This document shows, one piece after another, positions 7,828-13,637 of a DNA stretch of 20,913 nt. Origin of the DNA: a virus; the IMG/VR virus record IMGVR_UViG_3300049716_000002, positions 1-20,913 of that record; one strand, given 5' to 3'. Every line of letters begins with the position of its first letter. The first letter of the stretch is position 1. Below the pieces are notes generated by a model. It had not been told where the DNA came from and did no database searches. It saw only the letters and a program-made list of their open reading frames with translations. Both the position numbers and the translations under genes were made by a program.

Positions 7828-7946
7828 GTGGGTTACTCTGGGCGAATATCCTGGGTGAAATATGGAAGAACGCTCCTTTTAAGATAAAGACCCACCACTA
7901 CCAATGGTAACAATAATCGAACGTAGGGCCTCTAACGAGCACATAA
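7828..7946 (+). ncRNA. Candidate structured RNA, copy A
   Basis: I do not recognise the family. Elements in order are GTGGGT (7828-7833), CTGGG (7838), AATATCCTGGG (7845-7855), AACGCTCCTTTT (7869-7880), ACCCAC (7890-7895), ACCAATGGTAAC (7900-7911), ACGTAG (7921) and AACGAGCACA (7934). GTGGGT is the exact complement of ACCCAC, and GCTC (7872-7875) is complementary to GAGC (7937-7940). Since GCTC lies inside the first stem's loop and GAGC outside it, the pairings interlock as an H-type pseudoknot. ACCAATGGT forms a small hairpin. Copy B keeps the same blocks with identical spacing, which points to selection on RNA structure. Confidence 0.5.
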
Positions 7947-7972
7947 AGGACTAGCATATTATTACAAATAAA

Positions 7973-8091
7973 GTGGGTCAACCTGGGTTAATATCCTGGG
8001 AGAATTTAGGTAAAACGCTCCTTTTCATTTAGACATACACTAGCACCATTGGTAACAACAATCACACGTAGAGCCTGTAACGAGCACACAA
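7973..8091 (+). ncRNA. Candidate structured RNA, copy B
   Basis: Every conserved block of copy A recurs 145 bases downstream without insertion or deletion: GTGGGT (7973), CTGGG (7983), AATATCCTGGG (7990), AACGCTCCTTTT (8014), ACCATTGGTAAC (8045), ACGTAG (8066) and AACGAGCACA (8079). Sequence between the blocks differs freely. The partner of GTGGGT here is ATACAC (8035-8040), which still allows five of six pairs including one G-U, with one mismatch. GCTC (8017-8020) and GAGC (8082-8085) are retained, as is the ACC/GGT hairpin, whose loop changes. Confidence 0.5.
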
Positions 8092-8178
8092 AGAGGTCCC
8101 GAATTAATGGAATAAGAAGGAAAAACTTTATCAATAATTTTGACAAATAAGAGATAAATAACAAGAGAAGGTGGAAAA

Positions 8179-9189
8179 ATGCTACAGCTTGAACCGGTTA
8201 AAATTTTAAAGCACTCTAGGGAATATTTGGAATCAGTATTGCAAACCCTGGCCGAAATAATATCGCCAGAACAATATGCTCAAATTAGAAAAATAGCAAT
8301 TCCCAGATCTGGCGGAAACGCAAAAGCAAACAGATACAGGGAAAGTCTCCTAAAAGGGCTAAAACCAAGTGTTCCCAGTAAAGGAAAAGTCAACGCGATA
8401 ATAGCATTTGTTGGAGCTTCCCCAGGAGAAATAGAATCAGCAAGACAAGAACCATTAATTGGGCCTGTTGGCAAAACATTTAACGATATGTATCTAAGGC
8501 CATTAGGACTAAAAAAGAGCGAAGTTTTCATAACGAACATTGTGCCAAAATGCCTAAAGGATAGAAATGGAAAAGTAAGAGAACCATTTTCTAGCGAAAC
8601 AGAAATCTGGAAAAGTTGGGTAAATAAAGAATTAGATGAAGCCAACCCAAAGATAATAATCGCACTAGGCAAAACAGCAAAAAAAGTTTTAAAGGAACGC
8701 GCAACCTTTATGCTCCCTCACCCAGTATCTATAAAAAAGTTTGGAGACAGCGGAGAGTTGAGTAGGAAGTTGAAACAAATAGATGAGGCTATAAAAAAGC
8801 CAGTTATTAAGGAAAAAATTCGTAAAGAATATTTTGCCAAAATCGTAAAACAAGATGGAGACCAGCAAATCGTCACAGGAGTGGTCCTGGAACCTTATAC
8901 CATAGACGCACACGGAGATACAATATCTCCGGAGGAAATAGAAAAGTCAGCTCATTTCTTTTTGGAAAATTCTAGGACTGTTGGAGATAGCCACCAGAGA
9001 GTAGCACCCGCCGAAGTTTGCGAAAGTTATATCGCACCGGACGATTTTGTAACCAACGGACAGAAAGTAACAAAAGGATCATGGGTAATATCGGTTAAGA
9101 TTTTAGACGATAACACCTGGCAAAAAGTAAAAAATGGATATTACACAGGGTTTTCTGTTGGCGGTTTTGGAATTAGGGAGGCGGACTAG
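8179..9189 (+). CDS. UDG-like domain fused to XkdF-type prohead protease
   Basis: This 336-residue protein has two recognisable parts. Residues 72-202 resemble the family 4 uracil-DNA glycosylase fold: 'FVGASPGEIESARQEPLIGP', 'LRPLGLKKSEVFITNIVPK', 'NPKIIIALGKTAKKVL' and a late His-Pro (181-182). In motif 1 the usual acidic residue of GExPG is replaced (GASPG), so base excision activity is doubtful. Residues 218-331 match the XkdF-like putative serine protease (U35-type): 'GVVLEPYTIDAHGDTISPEE', His272 in 'GDSHQ', 'ESYIAPDDF', Ser301 in 'KGSWVISVKI', and 'GYYTGFSVGGFG'. This protease matures the capsid and scaffold. The chain ends right after FSVGGFG, short of the 'VEVSLV.RAAN' tail normally present; that tail opens the next gene. 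The ATG follows GAAGGTGG. Confidence 0.75.
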   Translation: MLQLEPVKILKHSREYLESVLQTLAEIISPEQYAQIRKIAIPRSGGNAKANRYRESLLKGLKPSVPSKGKVNAIIAFVGASPGEIESARQEPLIGPVGKTFNDMYLRPLGLKKSEVFITNIVPKCLKDRNGKVREPFSSETEIWKSWVNKELDEANPKIIIALGKTAKKVLKERATFMLPHPVSIKKFGDSGELSRKLKQIDEAIKKPVIKEKIRKEYFAKIVKQDGDQQIVTGVVLEPYTIDAHGDTISPEEIEKSAHFFLENSRTVGDSHQRVAPAEVCESYIAPDDFVTNGQKVTKGSWVISVKILDDNTWQKVKNGYYTGFSVGGFGIREAD

Positions 9190-9191
9190 AT

Positions 9192-10895
9192 ATGCCAGTA
9201 TTACGAGATTTAGAAACGGTAGAAGTTTCACTTGTACCCCGAGCCGCAAATTTAAAAAAGTTTTTAATTTTTAAAAGCGCAGGAGGCAACGAAATGAAAT
9301 ATAGAAAAATCAGAAAAGATGATAACGTAACAAATGCCCACAAAACACCGCCAAAAGGAAATCCACAATCAGCCGCACAATACGCGGACCCCGCTAATTT
9401 TAAATATCCAATTGACGCAGGCCATATAAAAGCAGCGGTGGCATATTTTAATCATAGCGGAGCGCAACAAAAAGGCGGATATTCTCCAGGACAATGGGCC
9501 AGCATAGGTGGGAAAATTGCTAGCGCGGCAAACAGTCTTATAGGAAAAGGGCATAGTTTTAAAAATGGCAAAATTGCCACAGAGAAGGAGGGAGTAAAAA
9601 AATTGAATAAAATTACAGAAGTTATGAAATCTATCGCAAATACACAATTCGAACAGGAAGCAGCAATGAATAAAATTCTGAAAGAAATGGACATATCACC
9701 AGAAGCCAGAGCAGCAGCAGAAGTAGCCTGCAAACTATTAATGGCATATAAGGACGAAATGCCAGATGGAGTATTCGCAGACTTAGCAGAAGTAGCAGGA
9801 TTTTCAGATGGAAGCGAGGAAGACGAAGACGATGATGAAGAAGAAAGCGAAGGAGAAAGCGAAGGCGAAGAAGAACCAGGAATGGAAGAAGATGGAGAAG
9901 AAGAAGGTTCAGAAGAAGATCAAACAGACATTGAAGACTCTCAATGCGGAGGAATACAAGACGGAGTAAACGACAATCTCCCAGGTCAAGAGCCCCTGGC
10001 AGGAGTTACCAATGCAGCAAATGCACCAGCAGCACCAGGGAATAAACCAGGAGTACCAGAAGCCGGACAATTCCCAGATACGCACCAGTCACAATTTAGT
10101 CAAGCAGGAGTACCAAATTCTCCACAACCACCAGATATGCCAACAGAAAAGGCAATACCTGGGAAACCAGAAACAAGCGCATTCGGTGGCCAAGCAGCAG
10201 CAAAACCAGAAAATACAGGAACCCCAGGTGTTCCAGAAAAACCAGCAGTACCAGGTGGAGGATTACCACCAGCAGTACCAGGTGGAGGATTAAAACCAAA
10301 ACCAAAACCACCAGTACCACCAACAATGCCCGTCCAGAAATTAGGGAAACCACTTTATAAAAATATAGGAGGTGTTCAAGAAATGGTCGAAATCAAGAAA
10401 GCATCAGACATTGACAAACTAAAAATAGATGAGACAGCAAAAATGTATTTAAAATCACTATGGAATAGAAACGCAGCGCAAGAAGAAGTCACTAAAGGTT
10501 TAGCAATAGAAATAAAGAAAATGATAGACGAAAAAGCATACAACGCATTTGTGGAAGTTGCAAAATCATATGAGAATATTTCAGCAAATCCTCTAGAATT
10601 AGCAACAATCCTAAAAGGTATTAGTGATGTAAATCCAGAATACGCAACAAAACTACAAGCAATGTTAAAAGGAACAAACGAACAGCTAAGAGAGAACGGC
10701 GGAATTTTCAAAGAATACGGATCAGCAGCAATGGGAGAAACAGGAAGCCCACTAAATAAAATCGACGCAATCGCAAAAGAAAAGGTTACAAAATCACTAG
10801 GCAAAATGACAATGGCACAAGCAAACGTACAAGCAATGGAAGAAAATCCAGAAATTTATGCAGAATACAAAAAAGAACACGATGGGAGGTATTAA
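9192..10895 (+). CDS. XkdF C-tail / DUF6582 / acidic scaffold-like protein
   Basis: The 567-residue protein begins with 'VEVSLVPRAANLKKFLIFK' (residues 10-28), the piece that normally ends XkdF-type proteases. Residues about 59-121 (AAQYADPANFKYPIDAGHIK, then GGYSPGQWASIGGKI) resemble DUF6582, frequent beside phage proteases. A helical segment (about 138-200) follows, then a strongly acidic stretch (207-250, mostly E and D), a Pro/Gly-rich linker (about 270-390) and a highly charged helical C-terminal domain (398-567) of scaffold type. The ATG lies two bases past the protease stop, behind AGGGAGG (9175-9181). Three in-frame internal starts with good ribosome binding sites are present (9294, 9603, 10383). 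The scaffold call rests on position, charge and predicted helices rather than on a clear family match. Confidence 0.7.
   Translation: MPVLRDLETVEVSLVPRAANLKKFLIFKSAGGNEMKYRKIRKDDNVTNAHKTPPKGNPQSAAQYADPANFKYPIDAGHIKAAVAYFNHSGAQQKGGYSPGQWASIGGKIASAANSLIGKGHSFKNGKIATEKEGVKKLNKITEVMKSIANTQFEQEAAMNKILKEMDISPEARAAAEVACKLLMAYKDEMPDGVFADLAEVAGFSDGSEEDEDDDEEESEGESEGEEEPGMEEDGEEEGSEEDQTDIEDSQCGGIQDGVNDNLPGQEPLAGVTNAANAPAAPGNKPGVPEAGQFPDTHQSQFSQAGVPNSPQPPDMPTEKAIPGKPETSAFGGQAAAKPENTGTPGVPEKPAVPGGGLPPAVPGGGLKPKPKPPVPPTMPVQKLGKPLYKNIGGVQEMVEIKKASDIDKLKIDETAKMYLKSLWNRNAAQEEVTKGLAIEIKKMIDEKAYNAFVEVAKSYENISANPLELATILKGISDVNPEYATKLQAMLKGTNEQLRENGGIFKEYGSAAMGETGSPLNKIDAIAKEKVTKSLGKMTMAQANVQAMEENPEIYAEYKKEHDGRY
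9294..10895 (+). CDS. Possible nested product from internal start (533 aa)
   Basis: AGGAGG at 9281-9286 lies 7 bases before an in-frame ATG at 9294, codon 35 of the long gene. Translation from here would yield a protein lacking the protease-tail segment and starting MKYRKIRKDDN, just ahead of the DUF6582-like region. In many phages the protease gene and a nested scaffold gene share a reading frame in this way. The site is stronger than the one before the long start at 9192. No direct proof of use is available from sequence. Confidence 0.45.
   Translation: MKYRKIRKDDNVTNAHKTPPKGNPQSAAQYADPANFKYPIDAGHIKAAVAYFNHSGAQQKGGYSPGQWASIGGKIASAANSLIGKGHSFKNGKIATEKEGVKKLNKITEVMKSIANTQFEQEAAMNKILKEMDISPEARAAAEVACKLLMAYKDEMPDGVFADLAEVAGFSDGSEEDEDDDEEESEGESEGEEEPGMEEDGEEEGSEEDQTDIEDSQCGGIQDGVNDNLPGQEPLAGVTNAANAPAAPGNKPGVPEAGQFPDTHQSQFSQAGVPNSPQPPDMPTEKAIPGKPETSAFGGQAAAKPENTGTPGVPEKPAVPGGGLPPAVPGGGLKPKPKPPVPPTMPVQKLGKPLYKNIGGVQEMVEIKKASDIDKLKIDETAKMYLKSLWNRNAAQEEVTKGLAIEIKKMIDEKAYNAFVEVAKSYENISANPLELATILKGISDVNPEYATKLQAMLKGTNEQLRENGGIFKEYGSAAMGETGSPLNKIDAIAKEKVTKSLGKMTMAQANVQAMEENPEIYAEYKKEHDGRY
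10242..10292 (+). repeat. Short tandem repeat in the proline-rich linker
   Basis: A 24-base stretch (CCAGCAGTACCAGGTGGAGG plus ATTA) occurs at 10242-10265 and again at 10269-10292, a 27-base period encoding P-A-V-P-G-G-G-L twice. It lies in the Pro/Gly-rich linker of the scaffold-like protein and probably varies in copy number by slippage. Confidence 0.7.
10383..10895 (+). CDS. Possible nested scaffold protein (170 aa)
   Basis: AGGAGGTG at 10367-10374, a full match to the anti-Shine-Dalgarno end of 16S rRNA, lies 8 bases before an in-frame ATG at 10383 (codon 398). The product would be a compact, charged, helix-rich 170-residue protein beginning MVEIKKASDIDKLKIDE, with the acidic and proline-rich parts removed. 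Size, charge and place directly before the decoration and capsid genes fit a phage scaffolding protein. The site could be chance, as it encodes Ile-Gly-Gly-Val, but spacing, frame and domain boundary all agree. Confidence 0.5.
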   Translation: MVEIKKASDIDKLKIDETAKMYLKSLWNRNAAQEEVTKGLAIEIKKMIDEKAYNAFVEVAKSYENISANPLELATILKGISDVNPEYATKLQAMLKGTNEQLRENGGIFKEYGSAAMGETGSPLNKIDAIAKEKVTKSLGKMTMAQANVQAMEENPEIYAEYKKEHDGRY

Positions 10896-10897
10896 TC

Positions 10898-11626
10898 ATG
10901 GCTTTTGAACTGAAAGTATGGAACGAAACCTTTTTAGCAAATTCTAGCATGTTAACCAAACAATACTATTGTGTGGCTATACTTTCCACCGGATTAATGG
11001 ATATAGCAACACTAGGCGGAAACGCAATAGGCATACTTCAAGATAACCCAGATATTAACATGGCCGGCAACGTTATGCTAACAGGAACAAGCAAAGCAGT
11101 TTATGGCGGCAATGTTACAGCAGGCCAGAATCTACAAGTAGACGCAACAGGTAGACTGGTAACATTTTCCAGCGGAGCAGTAATAGCATTAGCATTACAA
11201 TCCGGAGTTCTTGGAGAAGTTCATGCAGTAGCACTTTTAAACAAGGGAATAGGCGGCGGAGTTAATACAAAATCATTTATCACTGTTCCAGTAACACTAA
11301 GCGCAATATCCGCAGCAATGGATATAGTTACCACTTACACACCAGCATTTGTGGGTTCTATTTCCAAAGTTTCATTTGTAATGACAACACCAGTTACAAC
11401 CGGATCAAAACTATTTACAGCGACAGCCTATGTCAACGCAGTAGCCGTAACCGGCGGAGTTGTTTCATTGACTTCTGCGGCTTGCACACCATACGGAAAA
11501 GTAATAGACGGAACAGCAGTAACAGCAACAAACGCATTCGGAGCAAGCGACACAATATCACTTAAAGCGTCAGCAGTTACAGCATTTTCAGAAGGAGCCG
11601 GATATTTCTTAATTGAATTAGGATAA
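10898..11626 (+). CDS. Capsid decoration (cement) protein, DUF2190-like
   Basis: The 242-residue protein has an N-terminal half of the DUF2190/capsid cement type: 'LTKQYYCVAI' followed by 'ATLGGNAIGILQDNP', 'AVYGGNVTAGQNLQVDATGR', and small beta strands. The C-terminal half (from about residue 126, 'SFITVPVTLSAISAAMDIVT') is a second beta domain ending 'FSEGAGYFLIELG', a module often attached to phage decoration proteins. Such proteins sit on the capsid surface and stabilise it after expansion. It starts three bases after the scaffold-like stop with GGGAGG and lies two genes before the capsid gene, as expected. Confidence 0.75.
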   Translation: MAFELKVWNETFLANSSMLTKQYYCVAILSTGLMDIATLGGNAIGILQDNPDINMAGNVMLTGTSKAVYGGNVTAGQNLQVDATGRLVTFSSGAVIALALQSGVLGEVHAVALLNKGIGGGVNTKSFITVPVTLSAISAAMDIVTTYTPAFVGSISKVSFVMTTPVTTGSKLFTATAYVNAVAVTGGVVSLTSAACTPYGKVIDGTAVTATNAFGASDTISLKASAVTAFSEGAGYFLIELG

Positions 11627-11651
11627 AAATAAACCCAGGAGGTATTAATTT

Positions 11652-12299
11652 ATGTACTCAGATAAAAAGGAAATAACAAACATTTTTAAAACAGGTACAG
11701 TAAAAATTGGAGTTACAGAATGTTTTACTGAACCCCAAAATTGGAATCCGGAAGACTGCACCGAAAAGATAGTTACCATTTGCAATGAAGGAACCAAAGC
11801 AATTTATGTAAGAGTAAAATTCGAGCCAAAATGGGAGTGTGGATTATCTACACAGAATGTCCATTATGAACCAGTAGACCCTAGCTGGGTAAAAATAGGT
11901 TGCTACTATTACTACAAGTATATTTTAGGATCATGTATGGAAGTTCCTTGCAATTGTAAATGTGTAACCATAAAACTTTGTGTTAAGTTATCCGGTTGCA
12001 GCGGCAACGAATACCAGGGAAAAACTTTCGAGCTTTCAGTAAAGGTAGACGCAATCCAAGCAAAAAATAACCACGAAGTAATATGTGAATGGCACCTTAA
12101 CGAGCACGACATGTGGTCTATAGGTTTTGAACCATATCCTTATAAAAAACACGACAACGAATGTTGCAGAGAAGTTTGTGAACCTTGCAAAGAAAAATGT
12201 GAACCATGCGAGGAAGACAAGGGAGACAGACCTTGTGATGAAGAAAAACCAGAACCAAAAAAGCCAGCAAGAAAAACAATAAAAAGCTACTTTTTTTAA
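11652..12299 (+). CDS. Cys-rich TasA/camelysin-like protein without signal peptide
   Basis: The 215-residue protein resembles the TasA/CalY (camelysin) beta-sandwich family known from Bacillus biofilm fibres and spore or cell surfaces. Supporting segments are 'ITNIFKTGTVKIGVTE' near the start, 'WNPEDCTEKIVTICNEGTKA' followed by 'IYVRVKF', and 'NEYQGKTFELSVKVDAIQA' at about residues 119-137, the NxYQGxxxxL...AxQ element seen in TasA. The usual SipW-type signal peptide is absent: the chain starts at MYSDKKEITN, where mature family members begin. It has 19 cysteines, eight of them in the acidic tail from about residue 170 (CCREVCEPCKEKCEPC). The ribosome binding site is AGGAGG. Its place between decoration and capsid genes suggests a virion component, perhaps disulfide- or metal-stabilised. 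The family assignment is fairly firm; the role is inferred. Confidence 0.65.
   Translation: MYSDKKEITNIFKTGTVKIGVTECFTEPQNWNPEDCTEKIVTICNEGTKAIYVRVKFEPKWECGLSTQNVHYEPVDPSWVKIGCYYYYKYILGSCMEVPCNCKCVTIKLCVKLSGCSGNEYQGKTFELSVKVDAIQAKNNHEVICEWHLNEHDMWSIGFEPYPYKKHDNECCREVCEPCKEKCEPCEEDKGDRPCDEEKPEPKKPARKTIKSYFF
12281..12297 (+). terminator. Weak A/T hairpin with T tract
   Basis: AAAAAG (12281-12286) pairs with CTTTTT (12290-12295) around a 3-base loop, and the T run continues to 12297. It overlaps the end of the TasA-like gene. The stem is almost all A-U, so any termination would be weak, but a partial stop before the strongly expressed capsid gene would make sense. Confidence 0.25.
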
Positions 12300-12442
12300 G
12301 ACAAATTTTTTTAATCTCGATAGCACCAATAAGAAAGAATTAACAATAAAAATTGTTGCAATAAGTACAATAGGGTTTTTGTGGTGGAAATACCTATTAT
12401 GAAATTAACACCAAAATATAAAAACAGAAGGAGTTGTAAACT
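12300..12442 (+). promoter_or_regulatory. Leader of the capsid gene with two inverted repeats
   Basis: This gap of 143 bases precedes the capsid gene. AACAAT (12342-12347) pairs with ATTGTT (12352-12357), and AATAGG (12369-12374) pairs with CCTATT (12393-12398) around an 18-base loop. TACAAT at 12366-12371 could be a -10 box, but the best -35-like TTAACA is 20 bases away, so a promoter is only possible. GAAGGAG lies before the capsid ATG. Confidence 0.25.
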
Positions 12443-13432
12443 ATGCCGAATCCAAATAGATCCGATGTACACGTAAACGTCCCATTAACTAACATTTCTA
12501 TAGCTTATATCCAAAACGCAGATAGATTTATTGCGAGCCAAGTTTTCCCAAATATTCCAGTACCAAAACAGAGTGATAGATTTTTCACTTACTCTAAGGC
12601 GGATTGGTTTAGAGACGAAGCACAACTAAGAGCCAGTGGAACAGAATCAGCAGGCGGCGGATACAATATCGACAACACACCTACGTACTTTTCAAATGTA
12701 TACGGAATCCATAAAGACGTGGACGATCAAATCCGCGCAAACGCAGACATACCACTAGATATGGACCGTGACGGAACAGAATGGCTAACCCAACAATTGC
12801 TAATAAAAAGAGAGAGAATCTGGGCTTCCAGATATTTCATTCCTAATACCTGGGGAACAGGATCAAGCGATTTAGTAGGAGTTAACATTTCCCCAACAAC
12901 AGGGCAATTTTTACAATGGGATAATGCCAACGCTACACCAGTAGAAGACATAATATTTGCAGCAACAGCAATAGAACAGCAAACAGGATTTGCACCAAAC
13001 ACACTTGTACTATCACCTTACGTTTTTAACGCTTTAAAAAATAACGCGGACGTTTTAGACCGTATCAAATACACACAACGTGGTATCGCAACTACGGATA
13101 TTTTGGCCGCTTTGTTTGAAGTTGATAATGTTTTAGTAGCAAGATCAGCATTTAACAGCGCAGCAGAAGGAGCAACAGGAGTCTTCGATTTCATAGTTAG
13201 CTCGAAATCCGCACTACTTTGCTACGCAAATCCAAGACCATCCATTTTAACACCAAGCGCAGGCTATACGTTTAGCTGGACCGGATACCTCGGAGCAGGA
13301 AACGCAGGAAATAGAATCAAAACTTTCAGAATGGAGAATCTAGCTGCAGACAGAATAGAAGCAGAAATGGCATTTGATAGTAAATTAATTTCAGCAGATC
13401 TAGGTCAATTCTTCACAACTTGTATAGCATAA
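12443..13432 (+). CDS. Major capsid protein (HK97 fold)
   Basis: The 329-residue protein forms the capsid shell. It begins 'MPNPNRSDVHVNVPLTNISI' with 'FIASQVFPNIPVPKQSDRFF', the N-terminal pattern of HK97-fold capsid proteins from Mu-like and PBSX-like siphoviruses, then 'RASGTESAGGGYNIDNTPTY' and 'YGIHKDVDDQIRANADIPLD'. The later part has 'TGFAPNTLVLSPYVFNALK' and ends with the typical 'AEMAFDSKLISADLGQFF'. Length is ordinary for the family. There is no long delta domain, consistent with a separate scaffold. It has a strong GAAGGAG site and is followed by an intrinsic terminator, both fitting high expression. Confidence 0.88.
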   Translation: MPNPNRSDVHVNVPLTNISIAYIQNADRFIASQVFPNIPVPKQSDRFFTYSKADWFRDEAQLRASGTESAGGGYNIDNTPTYFSNVYGIHKDVDDQIRANADIPLDMDRDGTEWLTQQLLIKRERIWASRYFIPNTWGTGSSDLVGVNISPTTGQFLQWDNANATPVEDIIFAATAIEQQTGFAPNTLVLSPYVFNALKNNADVLDRIKYTQRGIATTDILAALFEVDNVLVARSAFNSAAEGATGVFDFIVSSKSALLCYANPRPSILTPSAGYTFSWTGYLGAGNAGNRIKTFRMENLAADRIEAEMAFDSKLISADLGQFFTTCIA

Positions 13433-13446
13433 ATAAATAATTTAAG

Positions 13447-13470
13447 AGGCGGCTTAAATGTCGCCTTTTT
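13447..13470 (+). terminator. Intrinsic terminator after the capsid gene
   Basis: AGGCGGC (13447-13453) and GTCGCCT (13460-13466) form a 7-pair stem with one G-U pair around the loop TTAAAT, followed by a T run (13466-13470). It lies 14 bases after the capsid stop. Because the connector genes continue on the same strand without a visible new promoter, it probably works as a partial terminator that lowers their expression relative to capsid. Confidence 0.75.
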
Positions 13471-13493
13471 AAAAAAAAGAAGGAGGTAAAACT

Positions 13494-13637
13494 ATGACCC
13501 CTAAATATATAACAACCAAAAGAATGAAGCTCAACGGAAAGATAAAAGAAAAGGGAAAAACCATAACAGGTTTGAGCGACAAAGAATTAAAATCTTTAAT
13601 TAGAAAAGGACTAGCAAAAATAGTTGACGCGGCATGA
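13494..13637 (+). CDS. Small capsid-proximal phage protein (47 aa)
   Basis: A 47-residue basic frame starts at an ATG preceded by AAGGAGG and ends in an ATGA overlap with the next gene, so it is almost surely translated. The sequence (MKLNGKIKEKGKTITGLSDK in the middle, then KELKSLIRKGLAKIV) resembles small phage proteins with a 'yLnGk.y..G..i.LsdeeakeL...G.v' pattern found next to capsid genes. Their function is not established; assembly or head completion is possible. Confidence 0.7.
   Translation: MTPKYITTKRMKLNGKIKEKGKTITGLSDKELKSLIRKGLAKIVDAA

Larger units (their letters stand above)
7722..8178 (+). other. Non-coding interval with tandem RNA-like repeats
   Basis: This 457-base gap is unusually long for such a compact operon and holds no credible long frame. 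It contains the two 145-base repeat copies listed separately and a degenerate partial copy before them (AACAAGCAC at 7794). At its left edge AAGGAG (7724-7729) precedes a TTG at 7741 that opens a 22-codon, very hydrophobic frame ending at 7809. A TTGACA at 8139-8144 has no -10 box at a suitable distance. The right edge carries the GAAGGTGG site for the protease gene. Confidence 0.6.

Noticed and set aside
8139-8170. TTGACA as a promoter -35 box before the protease gene
   Set aside because: No -10-like hexamer lies 16-18 bases downstream; the spaced sequence is AAGAGA.
7722-8178. Degenerate CRISPR array or type III toxin-antitoxin RNA repeats
   Set aside because: Units are 145 bases with scattered conserved blocks, not short identical repeats with spacers, and no ribonuclease toxin gene follows.
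7722-8178. Group I or group II intron
   Set aside because: I see no domain V-like hairpin, no P7-type core and no endonuclease or maturase frame, and the interval does not interrupt a gene.
9177-9194. Programmed frameshift joining the protease to the next gene
   Set aside because: The frames overlap for only a dozen bases without a slippery heptamer, and a good ribosome binding site already serves the second start.
10012-10293. Gln-rich 93-codon + strand frame overlapping the scaffold-like gene
   Set aside because: It is a shifted reading of CCA/GCA-rich repeats coding for the proline-rich linker, and lacks a ribosome binding site and any family resemblance.
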